Below, one piece after another: positions 9,253-17,660 of a stretch of 38,882 nt of DNA; within the stretch, counting starts at the first letter, position 1, and each line of letters opens with the position of its first letter. Origin of the DNA: Burkholderiales bacterium (GTDB taxonomy: Bacteria; Pseudomonadota; Gammaproteobacteria; Burkholderiales; JAEUOS01); the NCBI GenBank assembly GCA_016790635.1, contig JAEUOR010000069.1, forward strand, positions 1-38,882, written 5' to 3'. Under the pieces are notes generated by a model that saw nothing but the letters and a program-made list of their open reading frames with translations, did not search any database and was not told the DNA's origin. Made by a program: the position numbers and the translations under genes.

Positions 9253-9389
9253 GAGGGTCCCTGCGTGTTGCCTCGAGAAGGACGATTCTGCGCCGGCTGT
9301 CGCGACGGCTCTTGATCCTGCTCAAATTCTCTGCCGATGCCCGGGGGCAGACCGCGCTGGCTGCCCGTGGCCGGAGGGCGTGTGCCTTG
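9253..9389. other. Longest gap within the catabolic cluster
   Basis: A 137-nt non-coding stretch between the acyl-CoA synthetase stop and the LigA-type start. Apart from the FNR-like box and the weak -10 described separately, I see no gene. A G/C-rich inverted segment around 9339-9365 is present but is not followed by a T run. Confidence 0.5.
9312..9325 (-). promoter_or_regulatory. FNR/Anr-like box upstream of the ligAB-type genes
   Basis: On the minus strand the site reads TTGAG-CAGG-ATCAA, one mismatch from the FNR consensus TTGAT-N4-ATCAA. It lies about 60 nt upstream of the LigA-type start, within the 137-nt gap after the acyl-CoA synthetase gene. A weak -10 (CAGAAT, 9290-9285) predicts a start near 9278, which puts the box centre about 40 nt upstream, close to the -41.5 position of class II FNR-activated promoters. 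This is a visual match only. Confidence 0.45.
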
Positions 9390-11042
9390 CTAGCGCCAGA
9401 TCCGGTCGACCCGATCCCAGCTGTCCGCGCGCAAATCAGGTTTCTCCTGCTGCAAAACCGGCTTTCTGACCTTGTTCGAAGGCGTGCGCGGAAACTCGCT
9501 GCGGTATTCGATGTAGCGTGGCACCTTGAAGGGCGCGAGGAACCTGGCGGCATGCGCCACGATGGCTTGTGGCGGCACCTCGGTGCGTGTGAGTCCGGGC
9601 TGCAGGATCACGTAGGCCTTGACCTCTTCCTTGCGGATGTCGTCGGGCACGCCGATCACGGCGGCTTCGGCGATCTCGGGCATGTCCTTCAAGACCGCCT
9701 CGACCTCGCGTGCCGGGATGTTCTCCGAGCTGCGACGAATCATCTCCTTGACCCGGCCGACGATGAAGAAATAGCCGCGCTCGTCCTGGCGGAACAGGTC
9801 TCCGGTGCGAAACCAGTCGCCATGGAAGGCCTCTCGCGTCGCTTCGGGCTTGTTGAAATAGCCCTTGAGAATGCCGCTGCCGCGCACGATCAGTTCACCA
9901 ATCTTGCCGCGCGGTACCTCGCGACCCTCGCCGTCAACGACTTTGCATTCGCGAAAAGGCCCGGCCATTCCGCAGGACCCGGAGCCGGTCATGTCTTCTA
10001 CCTCGAGCGGCATGTAGGTCGCCGAACCGAGCTCGGTCATGCCGAAGGCTTCGCGCGCGTTCACATTGAAACGCCGTTCGACGGCGGCGTGGATTTCGCG
10101 GCGCAATCCGTAGACGTTGACGCGGCGGATTTCGTTGTTGCCATCGCTTGGCGCGGGCGGATTCTTGAACATCACCTCGGCGGGCATGAGCGAGAACTGG
10201 ATCTTCCAAGTGAAGAGCCATTCGGTATAGCGCGAGGTGCTTTGACGGGCGGCGATGAAGGCGGTGGCGCGCTGATGGAAGGTCATCAGGAGCAGCCACT
10301 GCGGGTCCATGTAATAGAAGGGCGTCGAGATCAGAATGCGCTCGTATTTGAGACCGTCGCGAAAAGCGTTGATCTTGCTCTGCGTGATCCAGTAGCGGTG
10401 CGCCTGCAACACACCCTTGGGGAAGCCGGTGGTCCCCGAGGTGTACTGAATGTTGAGGAGGTCGTCCAGGCCGACTGCTTGCGGCGGGCGGAACGCTGGA
10501 TCGCCGGCATCGACCAGGTCGTGCCAGCGCCGCATGCCCGCTGACGGGCTGCCGACCACGATGACTCGATCGTCGCTCAGGGCGGCCGGGCGTTCGCGCA
10601 GAGCGCCCAGGACGGGCAGGAACTCCTCGGCGATGACGAGGGTGGTTGCCCGGCCGTCATTGATCAAATAGTCGAGTTCGCGCGGAGTGTAGGAGACGTT
10701 CACTGGCACCATCACCGCGCCCAGGCGCCCGATGGCGAGCCATGTCAGCGGAAAGGCGGGGACGTTGGGCACCATCACCGCGACGTGCGTACCTTTCGTG
10801 ACGCCGATGCCGGCCAACCCGGCGGCCAGGCGGTTGACCGTCGCGCGGACTTCCGCGTAGGTGGCGGCCTCGCCGCTGTCGATGAAGCGCCAGGCCAATT
10901 GATCGGGCGCTTCGGCGGCCGCCTCGTCGAGCAGGGCGCCGGTCGAATCGGGCAAGGGCTCGGCTTCGAGCTGGCGGCGGCGCAGCGCCGGGTCGGCGCT
11001 GTAGCGCGCGATGCGCCAGGCCGGGTCGATCGCCTTCTGCAT
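9390..11042 (-). CDS. AMP-forming acyl-CoA synthetase (CaiC-like)
   Basis: ANL-superfamily ligase that activates a carboxylic acid with ATP and CoA through an acyl-adenylate, 550 residues. Motifs in order are the P-loop YTSGTTGFPKG near residue 200, FGMTELG, GDWFRTGDL, the hinge region GRVKEMIRRSSENI and the C-terminal catalytic Lys in RTPSNKVRK. Overall it looks like crotonobetaine/carnitine-CoA ligase-type enzymes, but the substrate is unknown. I chose the ATG at 11042, which overlaps the preceding stop by 1 nt (TGATG). The reading frame is open further upstream, but that part lies over the amidohydrolase gene and shows no family similarity. It probably activates a ring-opened acid made by the cluster. 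Confidence 0.88.
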   Translation of the reverse strand: MQKAIDPAWRIARYSADPALRRRQLEAEPLPDSTGALLDEAAAEAPDQLAWRFIDSGEAATYAEVRATVNRLAAGLAGIGVTKGTHVAVMVPNVPAFPLTWLAIGRLGAVMVPVNVSYTPRELDYLINDGRATTLVIAEEFLPVLGALRERPAALSDDRVIVVGSPSAGMRRWHDLVDAGDPAFRPPQAVGLDDLLNIQYTSGTTGFPKGVLQAHRYWITQSKINAFRDGLKYERILISTPFYYMDPQWLLLMTFHQRATAFIAARQSTSRYTEWLFTWKIQFSLMPAEVMFKNPPAPSDGNNEIRRVNVYGLRREIHAAVERRFNVNAREAFGMTELGSATYMPLEVEDMTGSGSCGMAGPFRECKVVDGEGREVPRGKIGELIVRGSGILKGYFNKPEATREAFHGDWFRTGDLFRQDERGYFFIVGRVKEMIRRSSENIPAREVEAVLKDMPEIAEAAVIGVPDDIRKEEVKAYVILQPGLTRTEVPPQAIVAHAARFLAPFKVPRYIEYRSEFPRTPSNKVRKPVLQQEKPDLRADSWDRVDRIWR

Positions 11043-11899
11043 CAGACAAGCCCCAGGAAGCGCGCCGCGTTGTCGTGCATCCAGGCGCGCCTCACGTCGT
11101 CGGGCAGGGGCAGCGCATCGAACTCCCTGTAGGCATCCTCCAGCGGCTGCATCGGGTAGGCCGTGCCCGTAAGGATGCGACGTTTGAGCATCCGGGTACC
11201 GTAGGCGAGCAGCGGCCGGTAGCCGGCGTCCTCCGTTGTCAGAAGTTTGGGACGCACCGCAACGATGCCGATGTGTACGTTCGGGTGACGCCAGGCAACG
11301 CCGATCAACTCCTCGATCCAGGGCCAGCCGGGCGGCGAGGCGCACACGCGCAGGTCCGGAAAGTGCTGCATGACCTCGTCCAGGTAGGCCGGGCGGCCGT
11401 AGTCCATGAGCGAGGCGGTCGAGAAATTGATGCCGCAATGGATGTTGACCGGGATGTCGAGCTCGACGCACTTGGCGTAGAGCGGGTACATGCGCTTGTC
11501 GTTGATCGCGAGCTTGAGTTCGAAGCACTGCAGGTTGAGGCCGCGCAGACCGAGTTCGCGCACCGCGAACTCGAGTTCGCGCACCGCCGCCATTCCCTTG
11601 TGCGGGTCGACACCGGCGAAGCCGATGAAGCGCGAGTGCTTGCGGCAGTACGCCGCCACGTCCTCGTTGCGGATCTTGATGCCGAAGGTGGTCTCGTTGT
11701 CGCGCGCCTTGACGACCACGTGCTTCGCGCCGAGCGCCTCGTAGGTCTTCAGGTACTTGGCCAGAGCGGCCTTCTCGCTGACCGGCTTTTCGACGCGGGA
11801 TTCGCTGCCCGCATAGACACGCCGGTAGTTGGCGAGGTGTGCCGTCTGCGGCGGGTTGAAGGCCTTGGTCGGCGGCTTGCTGCCATAGTCGATGAACAT
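11042..11899 (-). CDS. Amidohydrolase-2 fold protein lacking most metal ligands
   Basis: The 285-residue protein resembles the PF04909 amidohydrolase_2 family (relatives include OMA hydratase and decarboxylases) in its strand order and in the ending MHDNAARFLGL. The metal-site residues are mostly gone. The N-terminal HxH is replaced in MFIDYGSKPP. The strand-5 His is kept (H154, IHCG). The His of the usual AHxGG segment is Ser188 (ASPPGWPW). The Asp of the usual GTDYP is Ala247 (GTAYP). It may be an inactive homologue, an assembly or carrier partner, or a subfamily with metal-free chemistry. It lies 7 nt after hyuB pair 1 and is coupled to the acyl-CoA synthetase by a 1-nt overlap, so it is clearly part of the operon. 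Confidence 0.8.
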   Translation of the reverse strand: MFIDYGSKPPTKAFNPPQTAHLANYRRVYAGSESRVEKPVSEKAALAKYLKTYEALGAKHVVVKARDNETTFGIKIRNEDVAAYCRKHSRFIGFAGVDPHKGMAAVRELEFAVRELGLRGLNLQCFELKLAINDKRMYPLYAKCVELDIPVNIHCGINFSTASLMDYGRPAYLDEVMQHFPDLRVCASPPGWPWIEELIGVAWRHPNVHIGIVAVRPKLLTTEDAGYRPLLAYGTRMLKRRILTGTAYPMQPLEDAYREFDALPLPDDVRRAWMHDNAARFLGLV

Positions 11900-11906
11900 G
11901 AGGCGG

Positions 11907-13592
11907 TCAACCAGGTTCGCCGGCCGCTTCGTAACCGTAGACCGTGCGCGCGGTGTCCGTGTCGATCACGCCCTGCGCGAGGTCGGCCCGCACCAGTTCC
12001 CGGTCGCGCTCGCGCGCGTCGCCGAAGCCGGCGCCGCCCGAGGTCGTCACGACAATGCGGTCGCCCTTCTTCAGACGCGCGCCGGACTTGAGGTCGACTT
12101 CGACGACCTGGCCGTCGCGCAGGAGTTCGGCGTGGGACAAGGTGCCGGGGCTGCCACCGGCCAGGCCTTCGGGCGCGACCTCGAAGCGGTCGCCGTAGAG
12201 CGAGAAATCGACGTCGTCGACCAGCATCTCGTAGGTGCGCCGCATGCCCAGCCCGCCGCGTCGACGGCCATGGCCGAAAGAGCCCGGGACGAGTTCGTAA
12301 CCAACGATGCGAAAGTAGTCGAAGTTCATGTCCAGCGCCTCTATGGGCGAGTTTGTCGTGTTCGAAAGCGGCCCGGCGATGCCATCGGCGCCGTCGCCCT
12401 GCGCAGAGGCGCCGAAGCCGCCGCCGTAGGTTTCGAGGCACACGCGGTAACGGCCGTTGGACAGCCGCGCCAGACAGGTGATGAGGGCATTGTCGAATCC
12501 CGAAGCGATCACGCGTTCCGGGCGCGGCAGCGCCTGCGCGAGCGCCTTCATGACCGCGTCATAGGCACGGTAGCAGGGCAGCATGCGCGCGCGCACCGGC
12601 GCCGGCGGCCGCGGATTCAGGATGGACCCATAGGGCACCTTGAGCTTCACGGGGCGAAAACTGCCTTCGTTGAAGGGCGTGTCGCCACCGATGAGCACGC
12701 CCTTGATGCAGCTCATGACCGCCGATTCGGTCGAGGCCAGCGGCGAATTGATGTTGCGCGCGACCTGATCGCAGGTACCGGCGAAGTCGATCTCGATCTC
12801 CTCGCCTCGTACCGTCACCTGCGCCCGCACCCAAAGCGGCGCGCCCTTGCCCTCGATGTCGTCACCGGCGTCTTCTCCGCGGTAGACCCCGTCGGGCAGG
12901 GCGCGGATCGCGGCGCGCAGCGTGCGCTCGGCGTAGGCGATGAGCTCGGCCATGGTCGCCTTGACGGTAGGGAGGCCGTACTTGGCACACAGCGCGCGCA
13001 CGCGCTCGACGCCGATGGCCTTGGCGGCGAACTGGGCATTGAAGTCCCCCAGCGTCTGGTCGGGAACGCGGATGTTGGCCGCGAGCAGGCGCTCGAAGGT
13101 GCCGCCGTTCCAGTCGCGCGAGACGCTGAACTTGAGCGGCGGCAACAACAGTCCTTCCTGGTAGACGTCGCTCGCCAGTGCGTTCAGGCCCGCGCTGCCG
13201 CCGCCCAGATCGAGGTGATGCGCGGTCGAACCGGCGAAGCCCAGGAGTTCGCCATTGATGAAGATGGGCCGGAACAGGAACACGTCCTGCAGGTGCTGGC
13301 CACCCATGAAGGGATGATTGTTGACCAGGAAGTCGTCTTCACCCAGCGTGTCCGCAGGGTAGCGCGCCAGGCAGGCGCGCAGCGTCGTGTTCATCGAGCC
13401 CAATTGCATGGGCACCATCTCGGACTGGGCGACGATGTTGCCCGCGGCATCGAGGATGGCACAGGACGCATCGCGCGCCTCGCGCACGATGTTGGAGTAG
13501 GCCGAACGGACCAGCTTGGTCCCCATCTCGCGCGCCGCGGCGAGCAATGCCTGGCTGATGACCGCATAGTCAACCGGGTCGAGCGTTGTCAT
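11907..13592 (-). CDS. HyuB-type subunit (hydantoinase B/oxoprolinase family), pair 1
   Basis: The 561-residue HyuB-family subunit partners HyuA in ATP-dependent hydrolysis of cyclic amides (N-methylhydantoin, 5-oxoproline, caprolactam). Related subunits also form ATP-dependent acetone and acetophenone carboxylases. Conserved blocks are NNHPFMGGQHLQD (residues 91-103), TAHHLDLGGG with H125/H126/D128, and the glycine-rich ending TSGGAGFGD. The HHxD motif corresponds, as far as I recall, to the metal site of acetone carboxylase. I chose the ATG at 13592 because it overlaps the hyuA stop by 4 nt (ATGA) and the family similarity begins there. The open frame extends far upstream over hyuA but is a shadow. 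Substrate unknown. Confidence 0.9.
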   Translation of the reverse strand: MTTLDPVDYAVISQALLAAAREMGTKLVRSAYSNIVREARDASCAILDAAGNIVAQSEMVPMQLGSMNTTLRACLARYPADTLGEDDFLVNNHPFMGGQHLQDVFLFRPIFINGELLGFAGSTAHHLDLGGGSAGLNALASDVYQEGLLLPPLKFSVSRDWNGGTFERLLAANIRVPDQTLGDFNAQFAAKAIGVERVRALCAKYGLPTVKATMAELIAYAERTLRAAIRALPDGVYRGEDAGDDIEGKGAPLWVRAQVTVRGEEIEIDFAGTCDQVARNINSPLASTESAVMSCIKGVLIGGDTPFNEGSFRPVKLKVPYGSILNPRPPAPVRARMLPCYRAYDAVMKALAQALPRPERVIASGFDNALITCLARLSNGRYRVCLETYGGGFGASAQGDGADGIAGPLSNTTNSPIEALDMNFDYFRIVGYELVPGSFGHGRRRGGLGMRRTYEMLVDDVDFSLYGDRFEVAPEGLAGGSPGTLSHAELLRDGQVVEVDLKSGARLKKGDRIVVTTSGGAGFGDARERDRELVRADLAQGVIDTDTARTVYGYEAAGEPG

Positions 13593-15622
13593 GGCGATTC
13601 CTTGCTGCGCTTGAGGATGAGGTTGCCGGCAGGGTCGCAATGCGCGCGCCAGCCGGGCGGCACATAGACCGTCGCCGTGCCGTCTTCGATGAGAAGCGGC
13701 CCCTGTGCATTGCCGCCGGCGTCGATCTGCGGACGCGTCGTCACCGCGCAGCGCCGCCATTCGCGGTTTTCCAGGACTTCGACGTGGCGCGGTGCGGCCG
13801 AGGCGCTCGGCGGCGGCTTGGAAGGCAGCGGCGCGCCGGCGGGCGAAGTTGCGCCGACGCGATAGCCAACCGCCTCGAGACCCTTGCCGGCCCCGCCGGC
13901 GCCGCCGCCATCCATGTAGACCAGGCGGTGTGCGCGGTCGAAGTGCTCCCGCAGGCTCTCTTCGGTCAGCGTGTCGATGTCGGCCTCGGTGAGCGGCACT
14001 TCGATCTCGAAGGCCTGGCCGATGAAGCGCATCTGCAGGCTGTAGACGAACTTGAGTCCCTCGACCATGCCGAGCCCGGCGAAGCGCGCCGCCAGCCGCT
14101 CGCGCAGCGAGGCCAGCTGCGCGCGCATCGCGCCAGGTGCGGCGGCATCGACGATGACTCGCCGCGTTGCCGTCTCGTACTGCGTGAAGTCGGAGGCGAG
14201 CAACCCAAAGGCCGAGAGCACGCCGGCGTTTTGCGGCACCACGATCGTCTGCAGCCCCAGGTCCTCGGCGATGCGCCCGGCGTGCAGCGGCCCGGCGCCG
14301 CCGAAAGGCACCAGAGCATAGTCGCGCGGGTCGCGGCCGAGCTCGGTCGAGATCAGCTGGATGGCGCGCACGACGTTGGCGTCGGCCAGGCGGATTGCGC
14401 TGTCGGCGAGCGCTTCGGGCGTCATCGCGAATTCCCGGGCCAGAGGCGCGAAGGCCGCGCGCGCGGCGTCGACATCCAGGCGCATGCGCCCGCCGAGAAA
14501 GGACTCCGGCGGAATGCTGCCGCGGATCACGTGCGCGTCGGTGATCGTCGGCCGCGTACCGCCGCGCCCATAGCATGCCGGGCCGGGGTCGGCTCCGGCC
14601 GAACGCGGTCCGACGCGCAGCATGCCGCCCGCATCGCGCCAGACGATGCTGCCCCCGCCAGCGCCTACGGAGGCGATGTCGACCACCGGCGTCCGGATCG
14701 GCAGACCATCGACCGCTGTTTCCGGGGCGAGGTTCGGCCGGCCGTCGGTGACCAGGCATACGTCCGTGCTGGTGCCGCCCATGTCGAAGGTGATGAGGTT
14801 CGCATGCGCCGACGCTCCGGCCTGACGCACCGCGCCGGCCACCCCGGCTGCAGGGCCTGAGAACAGCGCCGAGATTGCGTTCTCGCGCATGGCCGATGCC
14901 GGCAGGCGCCCACCGTTGGATTGCATGACCGAGAAGCGGCCGCGAAACCCCCCGCGCGCCAGGCGCTCCTCGAAGCGCCCGATGTAGCTGTCGATGATGG
15001 GCTGCACATAGGCGGAGAGCGCGGTCGTCGAGGCGCGTTCGTATTCGCGGAACTCGCGGCTGATGTCGGCCGAGCAACTCACGTGCAGCGCAGGGAAGAG
15101 GCGCCGGATGACGGCGGCGACCGCGTGTTCATGGCGCGGGTCGGCGTAGGCGTTGAGGAAGCAGATCGCCACCGCCTTGAAGGGGCGCGCGGCCAGACGG
15201 GGGGATAGCACGGCCTCGACGCGGGCGAGGTCGAGGGGCGTCGCGACCGAGCCGTCGGCGAGGATGCGCTCCTCGATCTCGATCACGTCGCGGCGCTCGA
15301 CGACGGCCTGAGGCTTGCGGTAGGCCAGGTCGTAAACACGGGGCCGATCCTGCCGCTGGATGAAGAGCAGGTCGCGAAACCCCGCCGTCGTGATGAAGGC
15401 CGTCAGACCCCCCTTCCGCTCCAGCACCGCGTTGGTCGCCACCGTCGAGCCGTGCACCAGATCGCTCACCTTATCGAGCGCGATGCCGGCTGCCGTGAGC
15501 GCGGCGAAGACGCCCTCCTCGGGGCGCGCCGGGACGCTGGGTACCTTGGCCACGCGTACCGCCTCGCCATCGAGGGCGATCAGGTCGGTGAAAGTACCGC
15601 CGACCTCGATGCCTACGCGCAT
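13589..15622 (-). CDS. HyuA-type ATPase subunit (hydantoinase A/oxoprolinase family), pair 1
   Basis: The 677-residue ATP-binding subunit has an actin/hexokinase-like fold with the two phosphate motifs IEVGGTFTDLI (residues 5-15) and FDMGGTSTDVCLV (279-291), plus VGAGGGSIVW. It activates a carbonyl by phosphorylation so that the partner HyuB can open a lactam/imide ring or carboxylate a ketone. The start ATG has AAGG about 7 nt upstream. The 3' end overlaps hyuB pair 1. It follows a Bug receptor gene by 34 nt. The family is certain, the substrate is not. A second, clearly different HyuAB pair lies in the same operon. Confidence 0.92.
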   Translation of the reverse strand: MRVGIEVGGTFTDLIALDGEAVRVAKVPSVPARPEEGVFAALTAAGIALDKVSDLVHGSTVATNAVLERKGGLTAFITTAGFRDLLFIQRQDRPRVYDLAYRKPQAVVERRDVIEIEERILADGSVATPLDLARVEAVLSPRLAARPFKAVAICFLNAYADPRHEHAVAAVIRRLFPALHVSCSADISREFREYERASTTALSAYVQPIIDSYIGRFEERLARGGFRGRFSVMQSNGGRLPASAMRENAISALFSGPAAGVAGAVRQAGASAHANLITFDMGGTSTDVCLVTDGRPNLAPETAVDGLPIRTPVVDIASVGAGGGSIVWRDAGGMLRVGPRSAGADPGPACYGRGGTRPTITDAHVIRGSIPPESFLGGRMRLDVDAARAAFAPLAREFAMTPEALADSAIRLADANVVRAIQLISTELGRDPRDYALVPFGGAGPLHAGRIAEDLGLQTIVVPQNAGVLSAFGLLASDFTQYETATRRVIVDAAAPGAMRAQLASLRERLAARFAGLGMVEGLKFVYSLQMRFIGQAFEIEVPLTEADIDTLTEESLREHFDRAHRLVYMDGGGAGGAGKGLEAVGYRVGATSPAGAPLPSKPPPSASAAPRHVEVLENREWRRCAVTTRPQIDAGGNAQGPLLIEDGTATVYVPPGWRAHCDPAGNLILKRSKESP

Positions 15623-15656
15623 GGCTTTCCCTTCTTCGCAAGTTGCATCATTGCTC

Positions 15657-16649
15657 TTACTCCAGCTTGATATTGAGCGGCGCGACGATGCGCCGGTATA
15701 CGGCGGTCTCCTCCGCGATCATGCGACCGAACTGCGCCGGACTCAAATCGCCTGGCAGCGCCGCATCGTTCTTGAGTTGCTCTTGTACCTCCGGACCGGC
15801 CAGGTATTCCATGATGACCTGATGCACCCGGGCAACGATAGCGTCTGGCGTGCCGGCGCGTGCGACCAGTCCGTACCAGGAATATGTCACCGAGGCGGGC
15901 AGACCCGCTTCGGCGACCGATGGCACGTCGGGAAGCGCGGCCATTCGCTTCTCGCTCGTGACCCCAAGGATTTTCAGGCGCTTGTTGCGATGGTGGGCCA
16001 CCGAGCTTGTCGCGCCATCGAAATACAGGTTGACGTGACCTCCGAGGATGTCCTGTATCGCTGGCGCGCCGCCCTTGTAGTGGACCGGCAGGGCGCGGAT
16101 GCCAGCCGCAGCAGCGAACATCTCGACCACCAGGTGCCCCGAGGTGCCGACACCGGTGGTACCGACGGTGACCTTGCCCGGGTTGACCCGCGCGAACGAG
16201 ATCAGCTCAGCGATCCTGTTGGGCGGAAAGTTCAAGGCAGCGTCGATGGCGAATGGCACCTTGGCGATCAGCGCCACCGGCGCCATCTCGTCGACTCGAT
16301 AGGTAAGGGTAGGGATAAGCACCGGGTTGAGCGACATCGTCGACGCAGTCGCCATCAGAAGCGCGTGGCCGTCGGCGGGTGCGCGCAGGAGTTCCTGCAC
16401 GCCAAGCTGCGTCTGCGCGCCGGGCCGGTTTTCCACCACGAAGCTACCGCCCAGTCTTGCGCGCAGCGCTTCGGCGGCGCGCCGCGTCAGCACGTCGGTG
16501 GTGCCGCCTGCCGGATAGGGAACGATCATGCGCACCGGCCGGCTCGGATAGGACTGAGCGGCAGCAGGCAAGGCGGCGACAAACAGCGGTACTGCGGCGA
16601 TCAGGCCGATGCAGGCGCGCGAGGGGAACATCGCGAATGAAAGTTGCAT
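15657..16649 (-). CDS. Bug/TctC-family periplasmic solute-binding protein 1
   Basis: Tripartite-tricarboxylate-transporter receptor of the Bug type, 330 residues, with an N-terminal Sec signal ending at about PAAAQ. Family signatures are YPSRPVRMIVPYPAGGTTDV, VVENRPGA, the PADGHALLMA segment and VHYKGGAPAI. Bug proteins bind carboxylates, amino acids or aromatic acids. I chose the first ATG (16649), which has GGAGG 4 nt upstream; ATG 16631 is a possible shorter start. It closely resembles the adjacent Bug protein, both ending in LNIKLE, so they are tandem paralogues. No TctA/TctB membrane genes are in the window. Confidence 0.92.
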   Translation of the reverse strand: MQLSFAMFPSRACIGLIAAVPLFVAALPAAAQSYPSRPVRMIVPYPAGGTTDVLTRRAAEALRARLGGSFVVENRPGAQTQLGVQELLRAPADGHALLMATASTMSLNPVLIPTLTYRVDEMAPVALIAKVPFAIDAALNFPPNRIAELISFARVNPGKVTVGTTGVGTSGHLVVEMFAAAAGIRALPVHYKGGAPAIQDILGGHVNLYFDGATSSVAHHRNKRLKILGVTSEKRMAALPDVPSVAEAGLPASVTYSWYGLVARAGTPDAIVARVHQVIMEYLAGPEVQEQLKNDAALPGDLSPAQFGRMIAEETAVYRRIVAPLNIKLE

Positions 16650-16677
16650 GATGCCTCCGGTGGCAGGTGACGCGGCT

Positions 16678-17646
16678 TTAGGGTTCGAGCTTGATATTGA
16701 GTGGCAGCAGGACGCGCTTCCACATTTCGGCCTCGTCGGCGATCATGCGCCCGAACTGCGCGGGCGTCATGTTGCCGACCTCGGAGCCGTCGCGTGCCAT
16801 GCGCTCGGCCGTCTCCTTGCCTTGCGTATGGCGGTTGATTTCCTCGTTGAGGCGCTGGATCACCGGTGCCGGCGTGCCGCGCGGCGTGACGACGCCGTAC
16901 CAGGAATAGGCCACCATGTCGGCGAGCCCCGCTTCGACGAAGGTCGGGATGTCGGGGTTGGCGGCCATGCGGCGCTCGGAGGTGATCGCGACGGCCTTGA
17001 CGCGCTTCGCCGCAACATTGGCCAGCGACGTGCCGACGCCGTCGAAGTGCAGGTCGGCACGCCCGGCCATGATGTCGACGTTGGCCGGCGCGCTGCCCTT
17101 GTAGTGCACGGCGAAGATGTCGATGCCCGCCAGTGACTTGAAGAGCTCGCCGACAAGGTGCGAGGACCCGGCCACGCCCTGGGTGGCCCAGTTGACCTTG
17201 CCGGGGTTGGCCTTGGCATGGGCGATGAGCTCGCGCACGCTGCTGGGCGGGAACTGCAGCGACGCGACCAGCATGAAGGGCTGGCGTGCGACCATTGCCA
17301 CCGGCGCGAGCTGTTCCGGCCGGTAGCGCAGGTCCTTCATGGTGAGCGGATTCATCGCCATCGTGGTCACGGTGACCATCATCAGCGTGTGGCCGTCGGG
17401 CGGCGAGTTGGCGACAATCTCGGCGGCCAGCGCGGTAGCGGCGCCCGGCCGGTTCTCGACGACGAAGGGTTGGCCGAGGCGCTGTTGCAGTCCCAGGCCC
17501 ACCATTCGCCCGAGGATGTCGGTGTAGCCGCCGGCCGGATAGGGAACGATGATTTTCACCGGACCCCTCGGATAGTCCTGAGCGAGCGGCGCAGCCGCGA
17601 AACCGACGCAAAGGATGGCGGCAAAGAGTTGTCCGATGAGCTTCAT
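16678..17646 (-). CDS. Bug/TctC-family periplasmic solute-binding protein 2
   Basis: The 322-residue Bug receptor has a signal peptide (MKLIGQLFAAILCVGFAAAPLA, cleavage before QDYPRG). Signatures are KIIVPYPAGGYTDI, VVENRPGAATA, SPPDGHTLMM and VHYKGSAPANVDIMAG. It sits 28 nt upstream of receptor 1 and 14 nt downstream of the old yellow enzyme gene. It shares with receptor 1 the SWYG segment and the TPAQFGRMIA...LNIKLE end, so the two probably arose by duplication and may bind related ligands. Its role as a receptor in uptake or sensing of the pathway substrate is inferred from context. Confidence 0.92.
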   Translation of the reverse strand: MKLIGQLFAAILCVGFAAAPLAQDYPRGPVKIIVPYPAGGYTDILGRMVGLGLQQRLGQPFVVENRPGAATALAAEIVANSPPDGHTLMMVTVTTMAMNPLTMKDLRYRPEQLAPVAMVARQPFMLVASLQFPPSSVRELIAHAKANPGKVNWATQGVAGSSHLVGELFKSLAGIDIFAVHYKGSAPANVDIMAGRADLHFDGVGTSLANVAAKRVKAVAITSERRMAANPDIPTFVEAGLADMVAYSWYGVVTPRGTPAPVIQRLNEEINRHTQGKETAERMARDGSEVGNMTPAQFGRMIADEAEMWKRVLLPLNIKLEP

Positions 17647-17660
17647 GGAAGGATCTCCTG

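Noticed and set aside
11907..15622. HyuAB pair 1 plus acyl-CoA synthetase as an acetophenone carboxylase operon
   Set aside because: The extra small subunits typical of that enzyme are not present in the cluster, and the OYE and Bug genes do not fit. It is kept only as an alternative in the findings.
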